In this document: positions 24,126-32,589 of the stretch, in pieces
Layout of the letters: every line of letters begins with the position of its first letter
Numbering within the stretch: the stretch's first letter is position 1
Assembly (NCBI RefSeq): GCF_008039565.1
Contig: NZ_VDUX01000003.1
Location: forward strand, 310,001-374,000
Length of the DNA stretch: 64,000 bases
Reading direction: 5' to 3'
From: Aeromicrobium terrae
Lineage (GTDB): Bacteria > Actinomycetota > Actinomycetes > Propionibacteriales > Nocardioidaceae
Made by a program: the position numbers and the translations under genes
Notes under the pieces: model-generated
Databases searched by the model: none
What the model saw: only the letters and a program-made list of their open reading frames with translations
What the model was told of the DNA's origin: nothing

Positions 24126-25310
24126 ATGGTCATCAATAGCCAGAGTCAGAGTGCCTACATCATCGACGCCGTCCGCACCCCGGTCGCCAAGGGGAAGCCG
24201 AACGGCGCCTACGCCGACATCCACCCCGTCGACCTGCATGCGCACACGCTCGCGGCGCTGGTCGAGCGCACCGGCATCGACCCGGCCGTCGTCGACGACG
24301 TCATCAGCGGCGCCGTCGGGCAGATCGGCGAGCAGTCCGGCAACACCGCCCGCTGGGCCCTGTTGGGAGCCGGCTTCCCGGAGTCCGTGCCGGGCGTGAC
24401 GGTCGACCGCCAGTGCGGCTCGTCCCAGCAGGCCGTGCACTTCGCGGCCCAAGGCGTCATCGCCGGCGCGTACGACGTCGCCATCGCGTCGGGCGTGGAG
24501 TCGATGAGCCGCATCCCGATCGGCTCGCAGTTCCAGGGCAAGGACTTCGCCGGCAGCCGTGTTGGCCAGCGCTACGACCACGGCCTCGTCCCCCAGGGCG
24601 TCAGCGCCGAGCTGATCGCCAACAAGTGGGATCTCTCCCGCGCCCGGCTCGACGAGTTCTCCGCCGAGTCGCACCAACGCGCCGCGCGAGCCTGGAAGGA
24701 CGGCCTGTTCGACTCCCAAGTCGCGCCGATCACCCACCTGCGCGTCGACGAGACCATCCGGCCCGAGACCACCGCCGAGACCCTCGCCGGCCTGCGGCTC
24801 GCCTTCAAGGACGACCACTGGGTCGAGCGCTACCCCGACGTCGACTGGCGCGTCACCGCCGGCAACAGCTCGCCGGTCAACGACGGATCGGCGGCCGTCC
24901 TCGTCGCGAGCGGTGAGGCCACCGAGCGCCTCGGCCTGACGCCGCGGGCGCGAGTGCACGCGTTCGCCGTCTCCGGCGACGATCCGATCTACATGCTCAC
25001 CGGCATCATCCCGGCCACCCAGAAGGTGCTCGCGAAGGCCGGCCTGACGATCGACGACATCGACGTCTTCGAGGTCAACGAGGCGTTCGCGTCCGTCGTG
25101 CTGGCCTGGCAGAAGGAGACCGGCGCCGACCTCGGCAAGGTCAACATCAACGGTGGCGCGATCGCCATCGGCCACCCGCTCGGCGCCTCCGGTGCCCGCC
25201 TGATGACCACGCTCGTCAACAACCTCGAGCAGACCGGCGGCCGCTACGGCCTGCAGGTCATGTGCGAGGCCGGCGGCCTGGCCAACGCCACGATCATCGA
25301 GCGGGTCTGA
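24126..25310 (+). CDS. Acetyl-CoA C-acyltransferase (thiolase)
   Basis: A 394-residue thiolase. The nucleophilic Cys97 lies in VTVDRQCGSS, the His in NINGGAIAIGHPLGASGARLM and the acid/base Cys in MCEAGGLANA (the usual CxGGG is CEAGG). It cleaves 3-ketoacyl-CoA or condenses acyl-CoA units; the flanking SDR and hotdog thioesterases fit fatty-acid breakdown. The ATG at 24126 is preceded at 7 nt by TAGGTT, a leaderless start; the extension to 24069 crosses the operator and is rejected. First gene of an operon with the SDR and thioesterase genes. Confidence 0.93.
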   Translation: MVINSQSQSAYIIDAVRTPVAKGKPNGAYADIHPVDLHAHTLAALVERTGIDPAVVDDVISGAVGQIGEQSGNTARWALLGAGFPESVPGVTVDRQCGSSQQAVHFAAQGVIAGAYDVAIASGVESMSRIPIGSQFQGKDFAGSRVGQRYDHGLVPQGVSAELIANKWDLSRARLDEFSAESHQRAARAWKDGLFDSQVAPITHLRVDETIRPETTAETLAGLRLAFKDDHWVERYPDVDWRVTAGNSSPVNDGSAAVLVASGEATERLGLTPRARVHAFAVSGDDPIYMLTGIIPATQKVLAKAGLTIDDIDVFEVNEAFASVVLAWQKETGADLGKVNINGGAIAIGHPLGASGARLMTTLVNNLEQTGGRYGLQVMCEAGGLANATIIERV

Positions 25311-25311
25311 C

Positions 25312-26010
25312 GTGCCGACGCTCACCGGAGCCGTCGTGCTCGTCACCGGCGCCAACGGCGGACTCGGGACGCACTTCGTCCACCAGGCCCTCGAGCGCGG
25401 TGCCGCCAAGGTCTACGCCGCGGCCCGCCGTCCGAAGGACTGGGGCGACGACCGGGTCGTCCCGCTCGAGCTCGACGTGACGTCGGCCGAGTCCGTCACC
25501 GCCGCGGCAGCGATAGCCGACGACGTCACCGTCGTGATCAACAATGCAGGGGCATCGAACGGCTCGAGCGTGCTGGGCGACCTGCCCGCCGCGCGCGAGC
25601 TGTTCGAGACCAACTTCTGGGGCGCCCTCGCGGTGACCAACGCCTTCTCCCCCGCGCTGAGGGCGTCCGGCGGGACGCTGCTCAACGTGCTGTCGGTGCT
25701 CAGCTGGCTCGGCATCGGCGACGCGTACAGCGCGACGAAGGCCGCGCTGTGGCAGGCCACCAACACGCAGCGGATCAAGCTCGCGCCGGACGTCCACGTC
25801 GCGAGCCTGCACCTCGGCTACGCGGACACCCCTATGGCCGAGCGGGTCGACGCACCCAAGCTCGACCCGGCCGACGTCGTGCGGTCCGCGTACGACGGGA
25901 TCGAGGCCGGCGAGTTCGAGATCCTCGCCGACGAGCTCAGCGGCCAGGTGAAGGCCGGGCTCGCCGCCCCGATCGAGACCCTCTACCCGCAGCTCAGGAG
26001 GACCGCATGA
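25312..26010 (+). CDS. SDR-family oxidoreductase
   Basis: A 232-residue classical short-chain dehydrogenase. The cofactor motif is VLVTGANGGLGTHF, the NNAGASNGSS strand is present and the active site is Ser in LLNVLSVLSWLG with YSATK. YAAARRPKDW after strand 2 suggests NADPH preference (basic residues). The GTG start lies 1 nt after the thiolase stop and the gene overlaps the next by 4 nt, so it is translated as part of the operon. It may reduce or oxidise a 3-oxo/hydroxyacyl intermediate; not proven. Confidence 0.9.
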   Translation: MPTLTGAVVLVTGANGGLGTHFVHQALERGAAKVYAAARRPKDWGDDRVVPLELDVTSAESVTAAAAIADDVTVVINNAGASNGSSVLGDLPAARELFETNFWGALAVTNAFSPALRASGGTLLNVLSVLSWLGIGDAYSATKAALWQATNTQRIKLAPDVHVASLHLGYADTPMAERVDAPKLDPADVVRSAYDGIEAGEFEILADELSGQVKAGLAAPIETLYPQLRRTA

Positions 26011-26492
26011 CCAGGGAACGCACCTACACGTGGGAGGACCCGAAGGTCTTCGTCGACGCGGCGCGCGAGCTGCCCGGCCGGGAGTTCCTCGACCTGATCA
26101 GCGCGGGCGAGCTGCCTCCGGTCCCTGCCGGCCAGACGACCGGCATCACGCCAGTGGGCGTCGGCGACGGCTGGGCGGAGTTCGAGATGGAGCCCGCCGA
26201 GTGGCACTTCAACCCGATCGGCTCGGTGCACGGCGGCATGCTCGCCGGTCTCGCCGACTCCGCGCTGGGCTGCGCGGTGCACTCCAAGCTGCCCGCCGGC
26301 ACGGGGTACACGTCGCTCGACCTGACGATCAAGTTCACCCGTGCGGCGAACCTGGACAGCGGCACGCTCCGCTGCCGGGCCGACGTGGTGACGTTCGGTC
26401 GGCGCACCGCCACCGCCGAGGCGCGGGTGACCGACAGCCACGGCCGCGTCGTCGCCACAGCCGTCGCCACGTGCCTGTTGTTGGCGAGCTGA
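26007..26492 (+). CDS. PaaI-type hotdog thioesterase
   Basis: A 161-residue hotdog-fold protein with the PaaI/4HBT signature HFNPIGSVHGGMLAGLADSALGCAVHSKLPAG (GxxHGG) followed by YTSLDLTIKFTRAANLDSGTLRCRADVVTFGRRTATAEARV. It likely hydrolyses an acyl- or aroyl-CoA ester. CAGGAGGACCGC precedes the ATG, which overlaps the SDR stop. It closes the thiolase operon. Confidence 0.9.
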   Translation: MTRERTYTWEDPKVFVDAARELPGREFLDLISAGELPPVPAGQTTGITPVGVGDGWAEFEMEPAEWHFNPIGSVHGGMLAGLADSALGCAVHSKLPAGTGYTSLDLTIKFTRAANLDSGTLRCRADVVTFGRRTATAEARVTDSHGRVVATAVATCLLLAS

Positions 26493-26589
26493 ACCGTCCT
26501 CGACGCTGCCGCCCGGCAGAGCTACGTTCTGGCCATGTGAAGGCCTCCCGAACATCGCCGCCGACGAGATCTCCAAGCACGAGAGACTC

Positions 26590-27150
26590 TTGGTGCCGCT
26601 GGCAGCGTCCGTCCGTGAGCTGATCGACGCCACCCTGCTGACGGAGGTCGACGAGTCCGACCTGCTGGCCGCCCAGCAGCAGGTCGACGCCGCAACGGCG
26701 TTGCTGCGCGGCCGCCAGCGCGACCGCCCTCTGGGCGTCGGCCTGGATCCCGACGGCGAGCCGCTGTCCTGGGGCAACGTCGCCATCGGCACGCGCAACC
26801 CGGTCGCGCCGCCCCTCGACGTCGTCGAGGACGCCCCCGGCCGCGCCCACCTGGACGTCGAGCTCGGCGCTGCGTACGAGGGCGCCCCCGACCACGTGCA
26901 CGGTGGGTACAGCGCGCTGGTGCTCGACCACCTCCTCGGCGTCGTCGCCAGCTTCGGTCGCCTGGAGACGGCGGCCGCGACCGGCACCATCAGCCTGCGG
27001 TATCAGCGGCCGACCCGGCTCGGGCACCTGCACGCGGAGGCCGAAGTCGAGCGCACCGACGGCCGGAAGATCTTCGTCGTCGGTCACATCGCCGACGACG
27101 AGGGCGTGACCATCACCGCGGAAGGTGTGTACTTCGCCCGTCGCACCTGA
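26590..27150 (+). CDS. Second hotdog thioesterase-like protein
   Basis: A protein of up to 186 residues with a helical N-terminus (VRELIDATLLTEVDESDLLAAQQQVDAATALL) and a C-terminal hotdog domain: NPVAPPLDVV, AAYEGAPDHVHGGYSALVLDHLLGVVASFGR, then TGTISLRYQRPTRLGHLHAEAEVER. The GAPDHVHGG motif is the catalytic loop of PaaI-like enzymes. The start is uncertain: TTG at 26590 or GTG at 26593, with no ribosome site, and coding character seems to continue upstream without an accepted start codon. About 97 nt separate it from the thiolase operon. Confidence 0.8.
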   Translation: MVPLAASVRELIDATLLTEVDESDLLAAQQQVDAATALLRGRQRDRPLGVGLDPDGEPLSWGNVAIGTRNPVAPPLDVVEDAPGRAHLDVELGAAYEGAPDHVHGGYSALVLDHLLGVVASFGRLETAAATGTISLRYQRPTRLGHLHAEAEVERTDGRKIFVVGHIADDEGVTITAEGVYFARRT

Positions 27151-27152
27151 TC

Positions 27153-27171
27153 CACTTGATTTTCTCAAGTG
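27153..27171. promoter_or_regulatory. CACTTGA-N5-TCAAGTG operator of the HxlR gene
   Basis: A perfect 7-bp inverted repeat 20 nt upstream of the HxlR-type gene, immediately ahead of its -10 TACGGT (27180-27185). Probable autoregulatory site. Confidence 0.75.
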
Positions 27172-27179
27172 ACTCTGCC

Positions 27180-27185
27180 TACGGT
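27180..27185 (+). promoter_or_regulatory. -10 element, leaderless promoter of HxlR gene
   Basis: TACGGT ends 6 nt before the GTG at 27192. Confidence 0.55.
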
Positions 27186-27191
27186 GCAGGC

Positions 27192-27803
27192 GTGAAGAGC
27201 TACGACCAGTACTGCGCCGTCGCGCGCGCCCTCGACGCCGCCGGCGACCGGTGGACCCTGCTCATCGTCCGCGAGCTGTTGGCGTTCGGGCCCAGCCGCT
27301 ACTCCGAGCTGCACCGCGGGCTGCCCGGCATGGCCAGCAACCTGCTCGCTGACCGGCTGCGCGCGATGGAGGCCGACGGCCTCGTGGTGCGCAGCGACGG
27401 CGACTACGCGCTGACCGACCGCGGCCGGGCGCTCGAGGACGTGCTCCGCACGCTCGCCCGCTGGGGCGCCGCCACCATGTCTGCCGGGCCGTCCGAGAAC
27501 GAGGCCGTCCAGCCGCAGTGGAGCGCGCTGTTCGCCGGACTCACCCTCGCCGACGCCGCCGAGGACGAGCTCAGCATCGGGATCCGTACCGGGGAGCAGG
27601 CCGTCCAGGTCAGACTCAGCCCGGACGGCTACGCCATCAGCCGCGAGGCCGGCGACGCTGACGTCATGCTGTCCGGCTCTCCCCTGCTCGTCGGCGGCGT
27701 GCTGTCCGGCGCCCTCAGCCCGGCCGAGGCCGCTGACCTCGGCCTGGACGTCGCGGGCCACTCCGACCGACTCGCCACCCTCGTCGCGGGAGCCCACGCA
27801 TGA
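27192..27803 (+). CDS. HxlR-type regulator with SCP2-like C-terminal domain
   Basis: A 203-residue protein. Residues 1-100 are an HxlR winged helix (SYDQYCAVARALDAAGDRWTLLIVRELLAFGPSRYSELHRGLPGMASNLLADRLRAMEADGLV). The C-terminal 90 residues (VRLSPDGYAISREAGDADVMLSGSPLLVGGVLSGALSPAEAADLGL) resemble an SCP2 sterol-carrier fold, a possible lipid/acyl effector pocket. The GTG start follows a -10 by 6 nt and a perfect palindrome. ATGA overlap with the methyltransferase gene. Confidence 0.87.
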   Translation: MKSYDQYCAVARALDAAGDRWTLLIVRELLAFGPSRYSELHRGLPGMASNLLADRLRAMEADGLVVRSDGDYALTDRGRALEDVLRTLARWGAATMSAGPSENEAVQPQWSALFAGLTLADAAEDELSIGIRTGEQAVQVRLSPDGYAISREAGDADVMLSGSPLLVGGVLSGALSPAEAADLGLDVAGHSDRLATLVAGAHA

Positions 27804-28582
27804 CCTACACCGAGACCGATCTCGTCGCCGCGATGGAGCAGCTGGCCGCCGAGCACGTCGGCGCCCTCTCCCAGCCGCAGCTGGACGGGATCGACCAGTT
27901 CCACGCCGGCGGCGCCGAGGCCGTCGAACGCCTCCTGCCGAGCCTCCGCCTCGACCCGACGACGACCGTGCTCGACGTCGGCTCGGGCCTGGGCGGGCCG
28001 GCCCGACAGGTCGCACGGTCCTCGGGCTGTGCCGTCGTCGGCGTGGACCTCACCGCTTCCTACGTCGACGCGGCCACGACGCTCACCGAGGCCGCCGGCC
28101 TGTCCGAGGCGGTCCGCTTCCTCGTCACGGACGTCGCCGACCTGCAGCGACGCGACTTCGACGCCGCGTTCACGATCCACGTCCAGATGAACGTCGCGGA
28201 CAAGGCGCGCTTCTTCGCCGGCATCGCCGACCACCTGAGGCCGGGCGCCCGGCTCGCGATCTTCGACGTCTGCCGCACCGGCACCGGCGAGCCGAACCTG
28301 CCACTCCCCTGGTCCATCGAGGGCACCGACAGCTACCTGGCGACCCCCGACGAGCTCGTCGCGGCCGTCGAGAGCAGCGGCTTCGAGACGGTGGAGTGGG
28401 TCGACGAGTCCGCGTGGGTCGTCGACTGGTTCACCGAGCTCGGCGCCCGGCTGGTCGCGGCCGGGACGGGCGCCACCCTGCCCGCACTGCTCGACGACGG
28501 CCCGACCCGGATGATCAACTTCGCGGCAGCCGTGAGCGACGGCGTGCTGAGCGTCCACCGCGGCGCCTTCGAGCGCCGATAA
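27800..28582 (+). CDS. Class I SAM-dependent methyltransferase
   Basis: A 260-residue methyltransferase of the UbiE/GSMT type. Motif I is TTVLDVGSGLGGPARQVARSSGC with acidic VGVDLTASYVDAA; motif II/III is FDAAFTIHVQMNVADKARFFAGIADHLRPGARLAIFDVC. Substrate is unknown; an amine or a quinone-like acceptor is possible. Translationally coupled to the HxlR-SCP2 regulator, which probably controls it. Confidence 0.9.
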   Translation: MTYTETDLVAAMEQLAAEHVGALSQPQLDGIDQFHAGGAEAVERLLPSLRLDPTTTVLDVGSGLGGPARQVARSSGCAVVGVDLTASYVDAATTLTEAAGLSEAVRFLVTDVADLQRRDFDAAFTIHVQMNVADKARFFAGIADHLRPGARLAIFDVCRTGTGEPNLPLPWSIEGTDSYLATPDELVAAVESSGFETVEWVDESAWVVDWFTELGARLVAAGTGATLPALLDDGPTRMINFAAAVSDGVLSVHRGAFERR

Positions 28583-28583
28583 G

Positions 28584-29228
28584 TCAGCGACGTCGCGTGA
28601 AGGTCAGGTGCGTGACGCCGCTTGAGGTCGACGTCGCCTCGATGTCGTAGCCGTCCTCGAGCGCCTCGAGTCCTTCCCAGACGTTGGAGCCTCGGCCGAG
28701 CACGATGGGCACCTGCACGAGGTGCACGTGGTCGACGAGCCCGGCGGCGATCGCGTCGCGGATCACCGTGGCCCCACCGCCGATGCGGACGTCGAGGTCG
28801 CCGGCCGCGGCCTTCGCCTGCTCGACCGCCTCGGCGGGTGAGGCGTCGAGGAAGTGGAACGTCGTGCCGCCCTCCATCTCGATCGGTTCGCGCGGACGGT
28901 GCGTGAGCACGAACGTCGGCGTGTGGAACGGCGGGTTGGGACCCCACCAGCCCTTCCAGTCGGGGTCGTCCTGCCAGCCGGGCGGGCCGAACTTGTTGGA
29001 TCCCATGATCTCGGCCCCGATGCCTTGGCCGTGACGGATCGCGAGCGCGTTGTCCGCGCCTTCCGACCCGCCCGGATCGTCGTGCATCTCGTTCCAGAAC
29101 CGGGTGGTGAACATCCACTCGTGCAGCCGCTCGCCGGCGTGGCCGAACGGCTCCTCACGCGACTGCGGCTCCCCGCTGCCGTACCCGTCGAGCGAGATCG
29201 CGAAGTTGTGGACTCTGACGTGTGACAT
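28584..29228 (-). CDS. Dihydrofolate reductase / RibD C-terminal-like protein
   Basis: A 214-residue protein of the bacterial bifunctional deaminase-reductase C-terminal family: VRVHNFAISLDGYGSG, then IMGSNKFGPP, TFVLTHRPREPIEMEGGTTFHFL, VRIGGGATVIRDAIAAGLVDHVHLVQVPIVLGRGSNVWEG. NADPH-binding fold; substrate is unknown and likely not dihydrofolate. It is convergent with the methyltransferase gene, 1 nt apart. AAGGACC-type sequence precedes the ATG. Confidence 0.88.
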   Translation of the reverse strand: MSHVRVHNFAISLDGYGSGEPQSREEPFGHAGERLHEWMFTTRFWNEMHDDPGGSEGADNALAIRHGQGIGAEIMGSNKFGPPGWQDDPDWKGWWGPNPPFHTPTFVLTHRPREPIEMEGGTTFHFLDASPAEAVEQAKAAAGDLDVRIGGGATVIRDAIAAGLVDHVHLVQVPIVLGRGSNVWEGLEALEDGYDIEATSTSSGVTHLTFTRRR

Positions 29229-29258
29229 GTGGTGGTCCTTTCGAGAACAGCGGCAGGC

Positions 29259-29657
29259 TCAGTGGGCGGCCGCCGGAGCGGCGCCCTCTCGAGCCCGCAC
29301 CCAGGCGACGACGAACGCGATCGCCAGGGCGAGGTGGACGACCAGGAAGATCGCCGCGAGGTCGCGCGCGTTGCCGGTGGCCACGCCGACGACGTCGTTG
29401 CCGGCGACGAACCCGAACCCGACGACGTTGCCCAGCAGCACGGTGTTCACCATCGATGACGGATCGACGTTGCGGGCCATCCAGTCCATGACGGAGATCC
29501 CGAGCAACGGGCCGCCCAGGAGGCGGAGCAGGGCCAGCAGCTCCGACGAGGGATCGTCGGGCACGGCGTCGACGCCGAACTGCGCCGGCACGATGAGCAG
29601 GGCCAGGCCGATCACCGCGAGGTAGACCGACGCGATCGTGAGCAGTGTCTTGGTCAT
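29259..29657 (-). CDS. Small four-helix membrane protein
   Basis: A 132-residue hydrophobic protein with about four transmembrane helices (LLTIASVYLAVIGLALLIV, LLRLLGGPLLGISVMDWMA, TVLLGNVVGFGFVAGNDVVGV, IFLVVHLALAIAFVVAWV). No catalytic motif is seen. It lies downstream of and co-directional with nothing (minus strand, divergent from the GlxA regulator). CAGAGT ends 6 nt before the ATG, a weak leaderless -10. Function is not recognised. Confidence 0.75.
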   Translation of the reverse strand: MTKTLLTIASVYLAVIGLALLIVPAQFGVDAVPDDPSSELLALLRLLGGPLLGISVMDWMARNVDPSSMVNTVLLGNVVGFGFVAGNDVVGVATGNARDLAAIFLVVHLALAIAFVVAWVRAREGAAPAAAH

Positions 29658-29767
29658 GGCCCCACTCTGGAGCCGACGACCGACGCGGTCGAGGGTCCGG
29701 CCCGGACGTGTCCGAAATTCTGGGGTACCTGTCTCACGAGCCGCCACCGTGAGCCGTTGGGACGGCC

Positions 29768-29773
29768 TAGCCT
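29768..29773 (+). promoter_or_regulatory. -10 element, leaderless promoter of glxA-like gene
   Basis: TAGCCT ends 7 nt before the ATG at 29781; no Shine-Dalgarno sequence. Confidence 0.6.
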
Positions 29774-29780
29774 GGGCGTC

Positions 29781-30755
29781 ATGGCTGGTCGACAGGTCGT
29801 CGTGGTCGGGTACGAGGGCGCGGAGCTCGTGGACATCGCCTGCGTGACCACCGCCTTCAGCCTCGCGAACCGGCTCGGCGCCGACCCGAAGTACGAGGTC
29901 TCGCTCGCGAGCCTGGGCGGCGTCGACATCCGCTGCGAGACCGGCCTGACCCTGCGCGCCGGCGTGCCGGTCGAGACGGTGCGCGAGATCGACACCCTCG
30001 TCGTCTCCGGCGGAGACGGACACCGCCGTGCGGCGAGCGGCCACGAGCTGATCCGTCAGATCGAGCGGCTCGCCGGGCAGGCGCGTCGCGTCGCGTCCGT
30101 GTGCACCGGCGCCTCGCTGCTCGCGGCCGCCGGGCTGCTCGACGGGCGACGGGCGACGACCCACTGGCTGTACGCCGCGGAGCTCGCCGCCGACTACCCG
30201 GACGTGCTCGTCGACGCCGCCCCGATCTTCATCCGCGACGGGAACGTCGCGACCTCCGGCGGAGTCACCGCCTCGCTCGACCTCACGCTGGCCTTCATCG
30301 AGGAGGACCACGGCGCGGAGCTGGCCAGGTACGTGGCCATCGGCATGGTCACCTACCTGCAGCGGCCGGGGAACCAGGCGCAGATGAGCATCTTCACGAC
30401 CACGCCGAACCCGGACAACCTCGTCGTCCGCCGGGCGCTGAACGAGGTCCTCACGCACCCGGAGGCCGACCTGAGCACGGCCGCACTGGCCGCTCACGCG
30501 GGCGTCAGCACCCGTCAGCTCACCCGGCTGTTCCAGGAGCACCTCGGCGAGCCTCCCGGCACCACCGTGCGCCGTGTCCGCCTCGAGCTCGCGGCCCGGC
30601 TGATCGCGACGACCGAGCTCCCGGTCTCGAGGATCGCCCACCAGTGCGGCTTCGGGTCGGCCGAGAGCTTCCGCCAGGCGTTCGTCGCCCGGTACGGCGT
30701 CAGCCCTCGGGCCTTCCGGGCGACCCAAACACGTTCCGGCGCCCTCGCGCACTGA
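29781..30755 (+). CDS. GlxA-family AraC-type regulator (DJ-1 domain)
   Basis: A 324-residue regulator. The N-terminal DJ-1/PfpI domain (about 1-180) has the nucleophile elbow Cys in VASVCTGASLLAAAGLLDGRRATTHW. The C-terminal AraC HTH pair (about 225-320) reads LNEVLTHPEADLSTAALAAHAGVSTRQLTRLFQEHLGEPPGTTVRRVRLELAARLIATTELPVSRIAHQCGFGSAESFRQAFVARYGVSPRAFR. Such proteins activate amine or glyoxal-related genes; the neighbouring divergent membrane gene is a possible target. Leaderless start. Confidence 0.92.
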   Translation: MAGRQVVVVGYEGAELVDIACVTTAFSLANRLGADPKYEVSLASLGGVDIRCETGLTLRAGVPVETVREIDTLVVSGGDGHRRAASGHELIRQIERLAGQARRVASVCTGASLLAAAGLLDGRRATTHWLYAAELAADYPDVLVDAAPIFIRDGNVATSGGVTASLDLTLAFIEEDHGAELARYVAIGMVTYLQRPGNQAQMSIFTTTPNPDNLVVRRALNEVLTHPEADLSTAALAAHAGVSTRQLTRLFQEHLGEPPGTTVRRVRLELAARLIATTELPVSRIAHQCGFGSAESFRQAFVARYGVSPRAFRATQTRSGALAH

Positions 30756-30839
30756 GGTCGGCCTCCGGACGCCTTGACCGCTCAGGGCGGACGGCGGTCA
30801 CGCCGGACGCGAGAACCTCGTCCTGGTCGGCCGGCTGCA

Positions 30840-31289
30840 TCACCTGCCGAACCCCTCCGACGGTGCGGTGCGGGGCCAGGTCCAGGCGCGGCGCAGGATG
30901 AGGCCGAGCAGGACCAGCTCGAGGGCGACGCCCAGTCCGTAGAACCACAACCAGTCCGCGCCCGCCAGGTTGAACACCGTGACGGGGACGTAGAGCGAGG
31001 CGACGACCAGGTTCGTGGTGCGGCTCGCCCGGGCGGGCAGCGTCACGGACAGCACGACCATGAAGGCCGGCACGGCCACCAGTGCCAGTGCCGCGGTCGA
31101 GAACGTCTGCGAGAGGTCGAACTCGAAGACCCTTCCGTCGAGAATGTCCTCGACGACGCCGGGCGTGAAGAAGTTGAGGATGTCCACGTAGGCGTACAGG
31201 AACATGAAGCTGGTCCACGCCGCGGCGAGCTTGAGTCTGACCGGGATCGGCTGGTCGTCGAGCGTGGTGGTGGGTTGACGAGTACTCAT
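30840..31289 (-). CDS. DUF6326-like membrane protein
   Basis: A 149-residue protein with about four membrane helices; the stretch AAWTSFMFLYAYVDILNFFTPGVVEDILDGRVFEFDLSQTF closely fits the DUF6326 family, of unknown role. Start at 31289; the upstream extension to 31325 has no support. About 160 nt without other features separate it from the divergent kinase gene. Confidence 0.75.
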   Translation of the reverse strand: MSTRQPTTTLDDQPIPVRLKLAAAWTSFMFLYAYVDILNFFTPGVVEDILDGRVFEFDLSQTFSTAALALVAVPAFMVVLSVTLPARASRTTNLVVASLYVPVTVFNLAGADWLWFYGLGVALELVLLGLILRRAWTWPRTAPSEGFGR

Positions 31290-31437
31290 CAGGACTCCGT
31301 TGGTGTGTGGGGATCGGTACGTCAACGATCGATGTCCCCGACGGCGGGCGGATCAGCCCGGAGGCCCGGACTCACCCGGCCGAAGGCACGGTCTCCTTCT
31401 CGTCCTTTCGGCGGGTACGCCGGGGCGCGCCGATCCC

Positions 31438-31443
31438 TAGGCT
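31438..31443 (+). promoter_or_regulatory. -10 element, leaderless promoter of kinase gene
   Basis: TAGGCT ends 6 nt before the GTG at 31450. Confidence 0.6.
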
Positions 31444-31449
31444 GGGGCG

Positions 31450-32589
31450 GTGAACACGGTCCGACGCTCTTTCTGGCACGAGCCACGGCCTGCCGGCGCT
31501 CCGTCGGTCGGTCGCCTCGACCGGCTGCTGGTGAGCATCTACGCCGTCGCCACCGTGATCGAGGGCATCGTCCGGCCGGAGGTGGCCTGGCGACCCTTGG
31601 TGACCGTGCTCGCCCTGGCGGTGACGCCGGCCCTGCTCTGGCGCCGGGACCGCCCCCTGGTCGCCGCCCTGCTCGGGTGGGGCGTCGCCGGGCTGCTCTC
31701 GGTCCTCCAGCTGGCTGAGGACACCGAGGATCTGGGCCTCTACTCCATGATGGTCGTGCTGATCCTGCTCTTCTCCCTGGTGCGGTGGGGATCGGGCAGG
31801 GAGGTGGTCGTGGGGACCGCATATGTGACGGTCGTCGGCGCGCTGGGAATGTACGCCACCTCCGCCGACTGGGGCGAGAGCTTCGGTGGAAGCGTCCTCC
31901 TCCTGTCAGTGGTCGCGCTGGCGGCCGTGTCCCGCTACCGCGCTGACCTCTGGCAACGGCAACAGCTCGAGATCCGCAACCAGGAGCGGGTGGCTCTGGC
32001 TCGCGAGCTCCACGACACCGTGGCCCACCACGTCTCGGCCATCGCGGTGCAGGCGCAGGCCGGTGGCGTGGTCGCCGGCATCCAGCCGGAGAAGGCTGTC
32101 GAGGTCCTGGCCGCGATCGAGTCGGAAGCGTCGCGAACTCTCGCGGAGATGAGGTCCATGGTGCAGGTGCTGCGGGACGACGAAGCCGCCGCCTACGCAC
32201 CACAGAAGGGCGTGGCGGACCTGCCGACCTTGGCGCGCACCGACGCGACGCCCATCGTCGCGGTCACGGTGGCCGGCTCGTGGGGCGAGCTGGCCGGACC
32301 TGTGGACGCAGCGCTGTACCGGCTCGCGCAGGAGTCACTGACCAATGCCGTGCGGCACGCCCGGGGTGCGACACACGTCGAGATCGACCTCAGACGGGAG
32401 GGCGACGCCGCCAGGCTGCGTGTCACCGACGACGGACAGGCCGAGCCAGGACCGGCACCGGAGCCGGGGTTCGGCCTGACGGGCATGGCTGAACGCGCCC
32501 AGCTGTTGGGCGGATCGCTCTCCGCGGGACCGGGACCCGACGGTGGCTGGGTCGTCGAGGCCGTGCTGCCGGTCGAGGCACCGGCATGA
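31450..32589 (+). CDS. Membrane sensor histidine kinase (HisKA_3)
   Basis: A 379-residue DesK/NarX-type kinase. Four to five N-terminal membrane helices (about 20-160) lead to HisKA_3 with the phospho-His in ARELHDTVAHHVSAIAVQAQAG (about 187) and an ATPase domain with ESLTNAVRHARGATHVEIDL and DDGQAEPGPAPEPGFGLTGMAERAQLLGG. No extracytoplasmic sensor domain, so it probably senses within the membrane. GTG start, leaderless. It overlaps the response-regulator gene by 4 nt and should phosphorylate that product. Confidence 0.92.
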   Translation: MNTVRRSFWHEPRPAGAPSVGRLDRLLVSIYAVATVIEGIVRPEVAWRPLVTVLALAVTPALLWRRDRPLVAALLGWGVAGLLSVLQLAEDTEDLGLYSMMVVLILLFSLVRWGSGREVVVGTAYVTVVGALGMYATSADWGESFGGSVLLLSVVALAAVSRYRADLWQRQQLEIRNQERVALARELHDTVAHHVSAIAVQAQAGGVVAGIQPEKAVEVLAAIESEASRTLAEMRSMVQVLRDDEAAAYAPQKGVADLPTLARTDATPIVAVTVAGSWGELAGPVDAALYRLAQESLTNAVRHARGATHVEIDLRREGDAARLRVTDDGQAEPGPAPEPGFGLTGMAERAQLLGGSLSAGPGPDGGWVVEAVLPVEAPA

